Origin: Stutzerimonas stutzeri RCH2
GTDB lineage: Bacteria > Pseudomonadota > Gammaproteobacteria > Pseudomonadales > Pseudomonadaceae
DNA: 64,000 nt
Assembly: GCF_000327065.1 (NCBI RefSeq)
Contig: NC_019936.1
Coordinates: 3,872,001 to 3,936,000, forward strand
Reading direction: 5' to 3'
Shown here: positions 30,546 to 41,438 of the stretch, piece after piece
Layout: each line of letters starts with the position of its first letter
Numbering within the stretch: the stretch's first letter is position 1
The notes under the pieces: generated by a model
What the model was told of the DNA's origin: nothing
The model's database searches: none
What the model saw: the letters and a program-made list of their open reading frames with translations, nothing else
Translations under genes and position numbers: made by a program

Positions 30546-32048
30546 ATGCGCCAGAACACCGCCGATACCTTCCCCATGATCGCCGCCCTGGATCTGGGCT
30601 CGAACAGCTTTCATATGGTGCTCGCTCGCACCGCCAACGGCGAAATGCGCATCCTCGAACGGCTCGGCGAGAAGGTCCAGCTGGCTGCGGGCATTGACGA
30701 GAACCGCCTGCTCGACGAGGCTGCCATGCAGCGCGGACTGGACTGTCTGCGGCGCTTCGCGCAGATGGTCAACCACCTGCCCCAGGGCGCTGTGCGCATC
30801 GTCGGCACCAACGCCCTGCGCGAGGCGCGCAACCGCGCTACCTTCATCCGCCGCGCCGAAGAGATCATCGACCACCAGGTGGAAGTCATTTCCGGCCGCG
30901 AAGAAGCGCGACTGATCTACCTCGGCGTGTCGCACACCGTTCCGGCGAGCCAGGGCCGACGCCTGGTCGCCGATATCGGCGGCGGCAGCACCGAATTCAT
31001 CATCGGTGAAGGCTTCGAGTCGCAGTTGCGTGAAAGCCTGCAGATGGGCTGCGTGAGTTATACCCAGCGCTTCTTCCGCGACGGCAAGATCACCCCGGCG
31101 CGCTACGCCCAGGCTTACACCGCTGCGCGTGTCGAGCTGATGGGCATCGAGCACGGCCTGCGCCGACTCGGCTGGCAGGAATCTATTGGTGCATCCGGCA
31201 CCATCCGCGCCGTGGGGCTGGCCATCAAGAGCGGCGGCTTCGGCAACGGCGAAGTCAATCTCGAAGGGCTCGGCTGGCTCAAGCGCAAGCTGTTCAAGCT
31301 CGGCGACGTGGAAAAGATCGATATCGATGGCATCAAGCCGGATCGCCGCGGAGTATTCCCGGCGGGCCTGGCGATTCTCGAGGCGATCTTCGATGCGCTC
31401 GAGATCAGCAGCATGACTCACTCCGAAGGCGCGTTGCGCGAAGGGGTGCTTTACGACCTGCTCGGCCGTCATCACGACGAGGACATCCGCGACCGCTCGC
31501 TGAGCTTCCTGATGGAGCGCTACCACGTCGACATGGAGCAGGCCGCACGGGTCGAAGCCAAGGCGCTGGAGGCCTTCGACCAGGTCGCCGAGGCGTGGAA
31601 CCTCGACCAGGACTGGCACCGCGAGCTGCTCGCCTGGGCCGCGCGCGTGCATGAAGTGGGGCTCGACATCGCGCATTACCATTACCACAAGCACGGCGCC
31701 TATCTGATCGAGCACTCCGACCTGCCGGGCTTTTCCCGTCAGGATCAGTTGATGCTGGCGCTGCTGGTGCGCGGCCACCGGCGCAATATTCCGCAGGATA
31801 AGTTCGGTGAAACCGGGGCCGACGCCGATGCCCTGGTGCGCCTGTGCATCCTGCTGCGCTTTGCGATTCTGTTTCACCACATCCGCGGCGCCAATGCCGT
31901 CTCCGAAGTACAACTGAAGGCCGACGAGCGCAGCCTTGAGCTGATCTTCCCGGCCGGCTGGCTCGGCGCCAACCCGCTGACCCGCGCCGACTTCGAGGCC
32001 GAAGCCGCCTGGCTCGCGCGCGTGGGATATGAACTGCGGATGAAATGA
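30546..32048 (+). CDS. ppx: Exopolyphosphatase
   Basis: Removes terminal phosphates from polyphosphate, and in relatives also acts on pppGpp. The 500-residue protein has ASKHA-fold motifs [26 protein letters not shown] and a C-terminal HD-like domain with [20 protein letters not shown]. The ATG at 30546 gives [10 protein letters not shown] before the first motif; an internal ATG at 30576 is possible. The frame is open upstream through trxA antisense, which I ignore. It is divergent from trxA and convergent with ppk. Confidence 0.96.
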   Translation: MRQNTADTFPMIAALDLGSNSFHMVLARTANGEMRILERLGEKVQLAAGIDENRLLDEAAMQRGLDCLRRFAQMVNHLPQGAVRIVGTNALREARNRATFIRRAEEIIDHQVEVISGREEARLIYLGVSHTVPASQGRRLVADIGGGSTEFIIGEGFESQLRESLQMGCVSYTQRFFRDGKITPARYAQAYTAARVELMGIEHGLRRLGWQESIGASGTIRAVGLAIKSGGFGNGEVNLEGLGWLKRKLFKLGDVEKIDIDGIKPDRRGVFPAGLAILEAIFDALEISSMTHSEGALREGVLYDLLGRHHDEDIRDRSLSFLMERYHVDMEQAARVEAKALEAFDQVAEAWNLDQDWHRELLAWAARVHEVGLDIAHYHYHKHGAYLIEHSDLPGFSRQDQLMLALLVRGHRRNIPQDKFGETGADADALVRLCILLRFAILFHHIRGANAVSEVQLKADERSLELIFPAGWLGANPLTRADFEAEAAWLARVGYELRMK

Positions 32049-32049
32049 A

Positions 32050-32073
32050 ACAAGGGCCCGCTGGGGCCCTTGT
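32050..32073. terminator. Stem-loop between convergent ppx and ppk
   Basis: Ten-base perfect arms ACAAGGGCCC and GGGCCCTTGT flank a GCTG loop immediately after the ppx stop. It lacks long U-tracts. Confidence 0.6.
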
Positions 32074-32153
32074 CGATTCAGGAATCCGGTTTTTGTCTCA
32101 CCAGCCGGGCCGGCGCCACATGCCTGAAAACGAACCGTGCACGATGGCCAGTC

Positions 32154-34370
32154 TCAGCGCGCCGCGACCTGCGGGCCGGTGAGGCGCTCGAGCAAGGTGC
32201 TCTGCACATTGCGCGGGTTCTGATTGCCGGTGGGGCTGTTGCGCAGGTAGCTGCCGTCCGGCTGCAGGATCCAGCTCTGGGTGTTGTCGCTGAGGAAGCC
32301 TTCCAGCTCCTTCTTCACCCGCATCAACAGCTTCTTGCCCTCCACCGGAAAACAGGTCTCCACCCGACGATCGAGGTTGCGCTCCATCCAGTCGGCACTG
32401 GAGAGGTAGAGCTTCTCGTCGCCATCGTTCTGGAAGTAGAACACCCGGCTGTGCTCGAGGAAGCGGCCGATGATCGAGCGCACATGGATATTGTGCGAGA
32501 CCCCGGCGATGCCCGGGCGCAGGCAGCACATGCCACGCACGATGAGATCGACGCGCACGCCCGTCTGGCTGGCCTTGTACAGCGCCTTGATCATCTTCGG
32601 GTCGGTCAGCGCGTTGATCTTCAGGATGATATGCGCCGGCCGCCCCTCGGCAGCGTGCTGCGTCTCTTGCGCGATCAGGTCGAGCAGCGTCTTCTTCAGC
32701 GTGAACGGCGCATGCAGCAGCTTCTTCATGCGCATGGTCTTGCCCATGCCGATCAGCTGACTGAACAGTTTGGAAACGTCCTCGCACAGCGCGTCATCCG
32801 AAGTCAGCAGGCTGTAGTCGGTGTACAGCCTGGCGTTGGCTGCGTGGTAATTGCCGGTGCCCAGATGCGCGTAGCGGCACAGCTCGCCGTTTTCGCGGCG
32901 CAGGATCAGCATCATCTTGGCGTGGGTCTTGTAGCCGACCACGCCGTAGATCACCACCGCACCGGCCTGTTGCAGGCGGCTGGCGAGCTGCAGGTTGGAC
33001 TCCTCGTCGAAACGCGCTCGCAGCTCGATCACCGCAGTGACTTCCTTGCCGCTACGGGCCGCATCGACCAGCGCATCGACGATTTCCGAATTGGCGCCGG
33101 AGCGGTACAGCGTCTGCTTGATCGCCAGCACGCACGGGTCCTTCGCCGCCTCGCGCAGCAGGTCGACCACCGGCGTGAAGGACTCGAAGGGGTGCAGCAG
33201 CAGGATGTCCTGCTTGTTGATCACACTGAAGATCTTGTCGCTGTTCTGTAGCAGCTTCGGAATCGACGGGGTGAACGGGCTGTATTGCAGCTCCGGGTGG
33301 CTGTCCAGGCCGGTGATGCTGAACAGCCGGGTCAGGTTGACCGGGCCGTTGACCCGGTACATCTCGCTCTCGCCGAGGCTGAACTGCTTGAGCAGGAAGT
33401 CGGCCAGATGCTGCGGGCAGGTGTCGGCCACCTCGAGACGCACAGCATCACCGTAACGCCGGGAGATCAGCTCGCCGCGTAACGCGCGGGCCAGGTCCTC
33501 GACGTCCTCAGTGTCCACCGAGAGGTCGGCGTTACGGGTGAGGCGGAACTGGTAGCAGCCCTTGACGCGCATGCCGTGGAACAGGTCGTCGGCGTGGGCG
33601 TGGATCATCGATGAGAGGAAGACGAAGTTGTCGCCCGGACCACCGACCGACTCCGGCACACGAATCACCCGCGGCAGCAGCCGTGGCGCCGGGATGATGG
33701 CCAGACCGGAGTCGCGACCGAAGGCATCGACACCTTCCAGTTCGACGATGAAGTTCAGGCTCTTGTTCACCAGCAGCGGGAACGGATGGGTCGGGTCCAG
33801 GCCGATCGGCGTGACGATCGGCGCGATCTCGTCGCGGAAATAGCGGCGCACCCAGGTCTTGAGCTTGGCCGTCCAGTGCCGGCGCCGGATGAAGCGGATC
33901 TGATGCTCGGCCAGTGCCGGCAGCAACACGTCATTGAGGATCGCGTACTGGCGGTCGACCTGTTCATGCACCAGCTCGGAAATGCGTGCCAGCGCCTGGT
34001 GCGGCTGCAGGCCGTCGGCGCCGGCCTGCTCGCGGGCGAAGGTGACGCGCTTCTTCAGCCCGGCGACGCGAATCTCGAAGAACTCATCGAGGTTGCTGGA
34101 AAAGATCAGCAGGAACTTCAGCCGCTCGAGCAGCGGATAGGACTCGTCCAGCGCCTGTTCCAGCACGCGGATGTTGAACTGCAGCTGGGAAAGCTCGCGA
34201 TGGATGTACAGCACGCTGTCATCCAGATTGGTCACCGGTGCGACCGGCGCTTCCTCGATGACTTCCGGCGGCGCGGAAGGCACCGCCACCGCTTCAGGCA
34301 CGACCGGCTCCAGCACCTCGCTGACGACGGCGTCCTGCAGATCCTTTTCGCTGAGTCCCTGGTTGATCAT
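32154..34370 (-). CDS. ppk: Polyphosphate kinase 1
   Basis: Reversibly polymerises the gamma phosphate of ATP into polyphosphate, at the inner membrane. The 738-residue protein contains the N domain starting at [13 protein letters not shown] (about residue 54), the catalytic phospho-His region in [15 protein letters not shown], and the second conserved His in [17 protein letters not shown]. The first ~50 residues are an acidic, Pro/Val-rich extension absent from the E. coli enzyme, likely disordered. It runs toward ppx and lies 19 bases after hemB on the same strand. Confidence 0.96.
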   Translation of the reverse strand: MINQGLSEKDLQDAVVSEVLEPVVPEAVAVPSAPPEVIEEAPVAPVTNLDDSVLYIHRELSQLQFNIRVLEQALDESYPLLERLKFLLIFSSNLDEFFEIRVAGLKKRVTFAREQAGADGLQPHQALARISELVHEQVDRQYAILNDVLLPALAEHQIRFIRRRHWTAKLKTWVRRYFRDEIAPIVTPIGLDPTHPFPLLVNKSLNFIVELEGVDAFGRDSGLAIIPAPRLLPRVIRVPESVGGPGDNFVFLSSMIHAHADDLFHGMRVKGCYQFRLTRNADLSVDTEDVEDLARALRGELISRRYGDAVRLEVADTCPQHLADFLLKQFSLGESEMYRVNGPVNLTRLFSITGLDSHPELQYSPFTPSIPKLLQNSDKIFSVINKQDILLLHPFESFTPVVDLLREAAKDPCVLAIKQTLYRSGANSEIVDALVDAARSGKEVTAVIELRARFDEESNLQLASRLQQAGAVVIYGVVGYKTHAKMMLILRRENGELCRYAHLGTGNYHAANARLYTDYSLLTSDDALCEDVSKLFSQLIGMGKTMRMKKLLHAPFTLKKTLLDLIAQETQHAAEGRPAHIILKINALTDPKMIKALYKASQTGVRVDLIVRGMCCLRPGIAGVSHNIHVRSIIGRFLEHSRVFYFQNDGDEKLYLSSADWMERNLDRRVETCFPVEGKKLLMRVKKELEGFLSDNTQSWILQPDGSYLRNSPTGNQNPRNVQSTLLERLTGPQVAAR

Positions 34371-34389
34371 CGCTTTGCCTCGAAAGGGC

Positions 34390-35704
<1,315 letters not shown>

Positions 35705-36370
35705 ATGAACAAGAAAGTCGCCGTGATCCTATCCGGCTGTGGCGTCTACGACGGCTCGGAGATCTATGAGAGCGTCATCACGCTGTTGCGCCTGGACCAG
35801 CGTGGCGTCAAGGTGCAGTGCTTCGCACCGAACATCCCGCAGATGCACGTGATCAATCACCTGAGCGGCGACGAGATGCCGGAATCGCGCAACGTGTTGA
35901 CCGAATCGGCCCGCCTGGCCCGTGGCGAAATCAAGGACCTGCGCGAAGCCCGCGCCGAGGATTTCGATGCATTGATCATCCCCGGCGGCTTTGGCGCCGC
36001 GAAGAACCTGTCGACCTTTGCCACCGAAGGCGCCGCCAGCAAGGCGCTGCCTGAAGTGATCGCACTGGCCCAGGCCTTCGCCGAAGCGCGCAAGCCAATC
36101 GGCATGATGTGCATCGCACCGACCATGGCCGCGCAGATTTTCGGGGCCGGCGTGGTCTGCACCTTGGGCAGCGACGACGCCGATGCGGCCAAGGCGGTCG
36201 GCCAGATGGGCGCCGAGCATCAGGCATGCGAAGTCAGCGATATCGTCGTGGATGACAAGCACCGACTGGTCACCACCCCGGCATACATGCTGGCGCAGTC
36301 CATCAGCGAGGCCGCATCGGGCATCTACAAGCTGGTCGATCGCGTTCTGGAAATGACCACCGAGAGCTGA
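35705..36370 (+). CDS. elbB: ElbB-type glyoxalase / DJ-1-PfpI family protein
   Basis: A 221-residue class I amidotransferase-like (DJ-1/PfpI fold) protein matching ElbB (YhbL). The opening VAVILSGCGVYDGSEIYE, the ALIIPGGFGAAKNLS segment and the nucleophile-elbow Cys in GMMCIAPTMAA are characteristic. Homologues were first linked to isoprenoid synthesis and later shown to have weak glyoxalase III activity; the role in vivo is unclear. ATG at 35705 follows AGGAG by seven bases. A strong terminator follows. Confidence 0.93.
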   Translation: MNKKVAVILSGCGVYDGSEIYESVITLLRLDQRGVKVQCFAPNIPQMHVINHLSGDEMPESRNVLTESARLARGEIKDLREARAEDFDALIIPGGFGAAKNLSTFATEGAASKALPEVIALAQAFAEARKPIGMMCIAPTMAAQIFGAGVVCTLGSDDADAAKAVGQMGAEHQACEVSDIVVDDKHRLVTTPAYMLAQSISEAASGIYKLVDRVLEMTTES

Positions 36371-36389
36371 TCTGCTCCGCAGTGCTGAT

Positions 36390-36419
36390 AAAAATCCCGG
36401 GCCAGCCCGGGATTTTTTT
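36390..36419 (+). terminator. elbB intrinsic terminator
   Basis: Perfect arms AAAAATCCCGGGC and GCCCGGGATTTTT with a two-base centre, followed by seven T residues in total, 20 bases past the elbB stop. Confidence 0.9.
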
Positions 36420-36517
36420 GCGCGAAAGCCGCCAAAGCCGCGGCTGCTCATGCCGCTGCCCTGTTCAGCGAAGGCAGGGTCGGGCAGCTTGGTCGCTCAG
36501 CCACAGGAATGCCGATC

Positions 36518-36985
36518 ATGAATCAAGACGATGAACTGCTCGCCGAGCAGGCCCAGGCGGTACGCCAGATGTTCGAACGCATCCCGTTCAATCAGGCACT
36601 GGGCATCGAACTCGACGAAATCTCCACTAGCCGGGTGGTGATGCACCTGCCGATGAAGCCCGAGCTGGTAGGCAATTTTGTCCACGGCATCCTCCACGGC
36701 GGGGTCATCGCCTCGCTGCTGGACGTCGCCGGCGGGGCCATGGCGATGCTCGGCGCCTTCGACAAGCATCGTCACCTGACCACGCAGGAGCGCGCCGCGC
36801 GACTATCCCGGCTGGGCACCATCGACCTGCGCATCGATTACCTGCGGCCAGGCCGCGGCACGCGCTTCATTGCCAGCGCCATGTTGCTGCGCTCGGGCAA
36901 CAAGGTCGCAGTGGTGCGCTCGGAGTTGCATAACGAAACCGGTGTGCTGGTAGCCGTAGGCACCGGGACCTACCTCTGCGGCTGA
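36518..36985 (+). CDS. PaaI-family hotdog thioesterase
   Basis: A 155-residue hotdog-fold protein, likely an acyl-CoA thioesterase. The core helix motif NFVHGILHGGVIASLLDVAGG is typical of the PaaI/YiiD group, with the HGG turn and the Asp of LLD. C-terminal strands include DLRIDYLRPG and VAVVRSELHNE. Start ATG at 36518 is preferred because AGGA lies nine bases upstream; an ATG at 36509 sits directly on that site. The substrate is unknown. It converges on the next gene with only four bases between stops. Confidence 0.85.
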   Translation: MNQDDELLAEQAQAVRQMFERIPFNQALGIELDEISTSRVVMHLPMKPELVGNFVHGILHGGVIASLLDVAGGAMAMLGAFDKHRHLTTQERAARLSRLGTIDLRIDYLRPGRGTRFIASAMLLRSGNKVAVVRSELHNETGVLVAVGTGTYLCG

Positions 36986-36989
36986 TCGC

Positions 36990-37463
36990 TCAGCGGCCTC
37001 TGGAGAGCTGCGTCAGCAAGCGGTCCAGTGCATTGGCGAAGGCCTGCCGATCGCGCTCGCTGTAGGCCGCCTGGCCGCCACCCATCTGGCCCTGGTCACG
37101 CAGGTCGGTGAACAGATTGCGCACTGCCAGGCGTTCACCCATGTTGCGCTCGTCGAACTCGCGACCGCGCGGGTCCAACGCCGCGACGCCCTTCTTCACC
37201 AGTCGATCGGCCAGCGGAACGTCGCTGCAGATCACCAGATCGCCAGGCTCGGCATGGTCGACCAGGTAGTCGTCAGCCGCATCCGGACCGCTCGGCACCA
37301 CGATTAGACGCACGCAGGCGAACGCCGGCTTGACCTGACTCTGCCCGGCGACCAGCAGCACCTCGAACTTGCGCTTGAGCGCGAACTTGATCACCTGATC
37401 CTTCGCCGCCCGCGGACAGGCATCAGCGTCGATCCAGACGCGCATTGAAGTCGACTCGCTCAT
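36990..37463 (-). CDS. YaiI/YqxD family (DUF188) protein
   Basis: A 157-residue PIN-like fold protein. DUF188 motifs are clear: VWIDADACPRAAKD near the start, CSDVPLADRLVKKG in the middle and DQGQMGGGQAAYSERDRQAF at the end. Biochemical function of the family is not established; the acidic residues suggest a metal-dependent nuclease-like site. The ATG at 37463 overlaps the stop of the LysE-type exporter by four bases; an internal ATG at 37445 would start directly at MRVWIDADAC. Confidence 0.88.
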   Translation of the reverse strand: MSESTSMRVWIDADACPRAAKDQVIKFALKRKFEVLLVAGQSQVKPAFACVRLIVVPSGPDAADDYLVDHAEPGDLVICSDVPLADRLVKKGVAALDPRGREFDERNMGERLAVRNLFTDLRDQGQMGGGQAAYSERDRQAFANALDRLLTQLSRGR

Positions 37464-38092
37464 ACGACAGCGCGCCGCACCGTTGCCAGCAGCGCCGCCG
37501 CACCGGCAAAGGCCGCGGCAAAACTGCGATTGATCAGGCGCTGCTGACGCGGCGTGCGCAATAACCGCAGTACTTTCGCCGCCAGCCCGGTGTATGCAGC
37601 CATAACGATCAGATCGACCACCACCATGGTTGCGGCCATTTCGCTGTATTGCAGCAGCAACGGCCGCTGCGGGTCGAGGAACTGTGGCAGGACTGCAAGA
37701 ATGAAGACGATCGCCTTGGGGTTGCTGGCATTGACGACGAACCCGCGCAGCACCAGGCTCAGCGGCCTGCCAATGGGTCGCGGCGCGGCGGAGTCGTCCA
37801 GCGCCTGCGGTTGCGCCTGCCACTGCTTCCAGGCCAGCCACAGCAGATAGCCGACGCCGAACCACTTGATCAAGCCAAACGCCAACTCTGAGGTCGCCAG
37901 CACCGCACCGACACCCGCAGCCACCACTGCGATCTGCAGCACCAATGCCAGCTGCAGGCCGATGGCATTCCAGTAGCCACGCCAGAAGCCGTACTGCAAG
38001 CCGCAGGACATCGATGCGATGGCACCGGCGCCCGGCGACAGGCTGATCACCCAACAGGCGACGAAGAAAGCGAGCCAGGTTTCCAGTGACAT
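37460..38092 (-). CDS. LysE/RhtB-family amino-acid exporter
   Basis: A 210-residue membrane protein with six predicted helices. The signature SLSPGAGAIASMSCGLQYGFWRG near the N-terminus and GFVVNASNPKAIVFILAVLPQF in the middle are typical of RhtB exporters for homoserine, threonine or related compounds. The exact substrate cannot be told. It lies downstream of the terC remnant on the same strand and is coupled to the DUF188 gene. Confidence 0.88.
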   Translation of the reverse strand: MSLETWLAFFVACWVISLSPGAGAIASMSCGLQYGFWRGYWNAIGLQLALVLQIAVVAAGVGAVLATSELAFGLIKWFGVGYLLWLAWKQWQAQPQALDDSAAPRPIGRPLSLVLRGFVVNASNPKAIVFILAVLPQFLDPQRPLLLQYSEMAATMVVVDLIVMAAYTGLAAKVLRLLRTPRQQRLINRSFAAAFAGAAALLATVRRAVV

Positions 38093-38138
38093 TTGAATTC
38101 CTCCGTTCAGACGATTGTGCCGCAGCCGGCACTTCGAT

Positions 38139-38400
38139 TCAGTCCGGCAAGCCCTTGCCCAGCTTCACCGGCTCCTTGAGCTTGCGCTTCATGGCGTTGC
38201 GCATGCGGATGTTCAGCGCCTCGACGCCCAGCGAGAAGGCCATGGCGAAGTAGACGTAGCCCTCGGCACATGCACACCGAAGGCTTCGGCAATCAGCAGC
38301 GTACCGACCACGATAAGGAAGGCAGCGCGACAATCTTCAGCCATGAAGTCGCTGATGGTGTCCGTAGCCAGCTTCATCACCAACACGGCATTCCATGAGA
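38139..38400 (-). pseudogene. TerC-family membrane protein remnant (5'-truncated, frameshifted)
   Basis: The minus strand encodes the C-terminal end of a TerC/YgdQ-type integral membrane protein in two frames. From about 38391 to 38264 it reads VLVMKLATDTISDF then FLIVVGTLLIAEAFGVHVP; a one-base loss near 38262-38264 shifts the frame, and GYVYFAMAFSLGVEALNIR to the stop at 38139 continues in the other frame. From memory of the family, about five codons are also missing between DF and FLIVVG, and the first ~160 residues are gone: the remnant begins just after the mscS stop. Confidence 0.75.
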
Positions 38401-38404
38401 GTTG

Positions 38405-38986
38405 TTACTCGTTGGGGTTACGGTGGTAGAGCTGGACTTCGCTGCCACGCCAGCGGCGCACAGCCTTCTGGAAAAACAGACTGTTGGGCACCTGGACGAT
38501 GGCGCCGGTGCCCGCTTCGGCCACCTCTTCGAGAGTGGTGTAGACCAAATTGATATCGATCACCCGGCCTTTGACGATCGGCTTGTCGAACGCCTCGACG
38601 ATTTCCACGACGTCGCCCAGCCGGAACGGCCCTACGGTGAGAATCAGCACCGCACAAAGCAGGTTGGACAGCACGCTCCAGATCGCGAAGAAGGCGATCG
38701 CTGCCACCGCGACGAACCCGGAAATGGCCGTCCACAGCACCGTGGCAGAAACACCAAAGCGCTCCAACACCATGATCAGCGCACCGCCGATGATGAACCA
38801 GCGGATGCCGCCGCGCACCGGAATCAGCAGCTCCGGCGGCAATGGATAGCGCGACGACAGACGCGTCAGGCCGCGGGCCACAAGCCGTTGCAGTACATAG
38901 GCCACCAGCAGGATGAGCAGCACCTGCAGGCCGAGCATCCACTGCAACCGCCACTCTTCGACCATGCTCAGCCAGGGTTCGCTCAT
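38405..38986 (-). CDS. Small MscS-family mechanosensitive channel
   Basis: A 193-residue inner-membrane protein. Transmembrane helices lie at about 15-37 and 62-82, and the pore helix/TM3 with GFVAVAAIAFFAIWSVLSN follows, then the beta domain GPFRLGDVVEIV and VPNSLFF. This matches the MscS core but ends soon after the beta domain, so the C-terminal alpha/beta cage portal is absent or very short. The start overlaps the yheS stop by four bases. It likely relieves turgor on hypo-osmotic shock. Confidence 0.88.
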   Translation of the reverse strand: MSEPWLSMVEEWRLQWMLGLQVLLILLVAYVLQRLVARGLTRLSSRYPLPPELLIPVRGGIRWFIIGGALIMVLERFGVSATVLWTAISGFVAVAAIAFFAIWSVLSNLLCAVLILTVGPFRLGDVVEIVEAFDKPIVKGRVIDINLVYTTLEEVAEAGTGAIVQVPNSLFFQKAVRRWRGSEVQLYHRNPNE

Positions 38987-40893
38987 GCGCTGGCCTCCAG
39001 TTGCGCCTGCAAGGCTTCCAGCGTTTCCAGCGCTTCCAGCCAGGCCTCCTCAAGCTCGCCTTCGCGAACCTTCAACTCGGCCTGCTTGGCCAGCAGCTGG
39101 CGCAGCTCATCCTTGCGCGCCACTTCGTAAAGCGCGCTGTCGCCCAGGCTCGTTTCGAGCTCGGCCAGTTTTTCGTGCACCGTCGCCAGATCCTTCTCCA
39201 GCTTGTCCGCCTGACGCTTGTGCGGCGCCAACTGCTGACGCAAAGCGGCGGCGGCCTGACGCTGGGCGCGCTTGTCGGTCTTGTCCGCCGCGGGCTCGCC
39301 GCTGGCGACGGGCTGCTGGCGCGCCCGGTAATCAACCAGCCAGCGCGCATAATCCTCGAGATCGCCGTCGAAACTCTGCACCTGCCCGTCGGCGACCAGC
39401 AGGAACTCGTCGGTGGTGCTCTTGAGCAGATGCCGGTCGTGGGACACCACCAGCACCGCACCTTCGAAATCCTGCAGGGCCATGGTCAGTGCCAGGCGCA
39501 TTTCCAGATCGAGGTGGTTGGTCGGCTCATCGAGCAACAACAGATTGGGCTTGCCCCAGGCGATCAGCGCCAACGCCAGGCGCGCCTTCTCGCCACCAGA
39601 GAAATTCAGCACCGGCTCGTCGCAGCGCACACCACGGAAGTCGAAGCCACCGAGAAAATCACGCAATGTCTGCTCACGCTCGCTGGGGGCGATGCGTTGC
39701 AGGTGCAGCAGCGGGCTGGCCTTGGGATCGAGCGAATCGAGCTGATGCTGGGCGAAGTAGCCGACGGCCAGATTCTCGCCGCGCTGCAGGCGGCCACTCA
39801 GCGGTGTGAGCTCGGCCGCAAGCGTCTTGATCAGCGTCGACTTGCCCGCGCCGTTCGGTCCCAGCAGACCAATACGTGCACCGGGCACCAGCTGCAGCTT
39901 GACCTTCTCCAGGACGACCTTTTCGCCGTAACCGAGGCGCGCTTCGGCGAGGTCCAGCAACGGACTGGATACCTTGTCCGCCTCACGGAAGCGGAAGTCG
40001 AATGGCGAGTCGACATGCGCCGGCGCCAGCTCCTCGAGCCGCTCCAGCGCCTTGATCCGGCTCTGGGCCTGGCGTGCCTTGGTCGCCTGAGCCTTGAAGC
40101 GGCGGATATAGCTTTCCATGTGCGCGCGCTGCGCCTGCTGCTTCTCGAAGGCCTGCTGCTGCTGCGCCAGGCGTTCGGCACGGGTGCGCTCGAACGCCGA
40201 GTAGCCACCACGATAGAGCGTCAGTTTGCGCTGTTCGAGGTGGATAACGTGATCGACCACCGCGTCGAGGAAGTCGCGGTCGTGGGAAATCAACAGCAAG
40301 GTGCCGGGATAGCCCTTGAGCCAATCCTCCAGCCAGAGAATCGCATCGAGATCGAGGTGGTTGGTCGGTTCGTCCAGCAACAGCAGATCCGACGGACACA
40401 TGAGCGCCTGCGCGAGGTTAAGACGCATACGCCAGCCACCGGAGAAACTGCTGACCGGCAGCGTCATCTGCTCGTTGGCAAAGCCCAGCCCGGCGAGCAA
40501 CTTGCGCGCACGGGCATCGGCGCTATAGCCGTCGAGGTTGTCCAGCTCAGTATGCAACCGCGCCAGAGCGTTGCCATCGTGCGCCTGCTCGGCGGCGGCC
40601 AGCTCACGCTGGACGCGGCGCAGCTCGACGTCGCCATCGAGGACGTAATCCACCGCCAGGCGATCGAGGGTATCGATCTCCTGACGCATGTGCGCGATGC
40701 GCCAGTCCGGTGGCAGCTGGCAATCGCCACCATCGGGCACCATTTCACCGCGTAGCAATGCGAAGAGGGTGGATTTGCCGGCGCCATTGGCGCCGATCAG
40801 GCCGGCCTTCTGGCCGGGGTGCAGGGTCAGCTCGGCGCCTTCCAGCAAACGCTGCGGGCCACGCTGTAGAGTGAGGTTCTGAAGTCGGATCAT
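38983..40893 (-). CDS. yheS: ABC-F family ATPase YheS
   Basis: A soluble 636-residue protein with two ATP-binding cassettes and no membrane domain. Walker A motifs are GANGAGKST (about 34-42) and GPNGAGKST (about 348-356); signatures are SSFSGGWRMRLNLAQAL and NFSGGEKARLALAL; both Walker B segments read LLLLDEPTNHLDL. A charged linker lies between the domains and a C-terminal coiled coil rich in Lys, Glu and Ala ends the protein. Length and sequence match E. coli YheS. ABC-F proteins act on ribosome-bound tRNA; this member helps translation of difficult sequences in E. coli. Confidence 0.93.
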   Translation of the reverse strand: MIRLQNLTLQRGPQRLLEGAELTLHPGQKAGLIGANGAGKSTLFALLRGEMVPDGGDCQLPPDWRIAHMRQEIDTLDRLAVDYVLDGDVELRRVQRELAAAEQAHDGNALARLHTELDNLDGYSADARARKLLAGLGFANEQMTLPVSSFSGGWRMRLNLAQALMCPSDLLLLDEPTNHLDLDAILWLEDWLKGYPGTLLLISHDRDFLDAVVDHVIHLEQRKLTLYRGGYSAFERTRAERLAQQQQAFEKQQAQRAHMESYIRRFKAQATKARQAQSRIKALERLEELAPAHVDSPFDFRFREADKVSSPLLDLAEARLGYGEKVVLEKVKLQLVPGARIGLLGPNGAGKSTLIKTLAAELTPLSGRLQRGENLAVGYFAQHQLDSLDPKASPLLHLQRIAPSEREQTLRDFLGGFDFRGVRCDEPVLNFSGGEKARLALALIAWGKPNLLLLDEPTNHLDLEMRLALTMALQDFEGAVLVVSHDRHLLKSTTDEFLLVADGQVQSFDGDLEDYARWLVDYRARQQPVASGEPAADKTDKRAQRQAAAALRQQLAPHKRQADKLEKDLATVHEKLAELETSLGDSALYEVARKDELRQLLAKQAELKVREGELEEAWLEALETLEALQAQLEASA

Positions 40894-40961
40894 AATGTCG
40901 GCGAGTTTATCAGTTCGCCTGGAAAGCCAGCCGAGCTAGCCGCAAAAAAAGGCGATTGCCA

Positions 40962-41438
40962 ATGCCTGACCTGAACCTGTGGGATTTCGCTGTGCGTTGC
41001 TACGCACAACCCGGCGTCGAGAGTGTCTGTCTGGAGCTGCAGAGCCAGGGCGCCGATGTGTGTGTGCTGCTTTGCGCTGCCTGGCTGGAAGCACGAGGGG
41101 TGGCCTGCAACGAAGAGCGGCTGCACGCGCTGCAGGAGGTCGCTGCACCCTGGCAACGGGATATCGTCGAGCCGTTGCGCGCACTGCGCCAGGCATGGCG
41201 ACCAACGGCCCAGAGCGACGAAGCGTTGCGCGAACTGCGCGAGACGCTGAAGACAATGGAGCTGCAGGCAGAGCGCCACTTGCTGGCGCGGCTACAGACA
41301 ACAAGCGATGACTGGGCCGCGTCTTGCGAACCCAACTTGTGGTTGAAGACGCTGGCGCCGTCGAACCACTGCCGCGCAGGCCTGGAAACTCTGCGCAGCG
41401 CGGCGTATCGGATTCAGCGGGAGCTGGACGACTTTTGA
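40962..41438 (+). CDS. TIGR02444 family protein
   Basis: A 158-residue predicted cytoplasmic helical protein. The pattern LWDFAVRCYAQPGVE near the N-terminus, CVLLCAAWLEARG, and WQRDIVEPLRALRQAWR fit the TIGR02444 (DUF2390) family, whose function is unknown. ATG at 40962 is used rather than TTG at 40956, which lies too close to the AAGG site. Divergent from yheS by 68 bases. Its last 25 bases overlap the 3' end of algP on the other strand. Confidence 0.85.
   Translation: MPDLNLWDFAVRCYAQPGVESVCLELQSQGADVCVLLCAAWLEARGVACNEERLHALQEVAAPWQRDIVEPLRALRQAWRPTAQSDEALRELRETLKTMELQAERHLLARLQTTSDDWAASCEPNLWLKTLAPSNHCRAGLETLRSAAYRIQRELDDF

Noticed and set aside
30363..31913. Minus-strand open frame that extends trxA upstream by over 500 codons through ppx
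   Set aside because: Thioredoxin is complete from 30362 with its own ribosome binding site; the upstream part is antisense to ppx.
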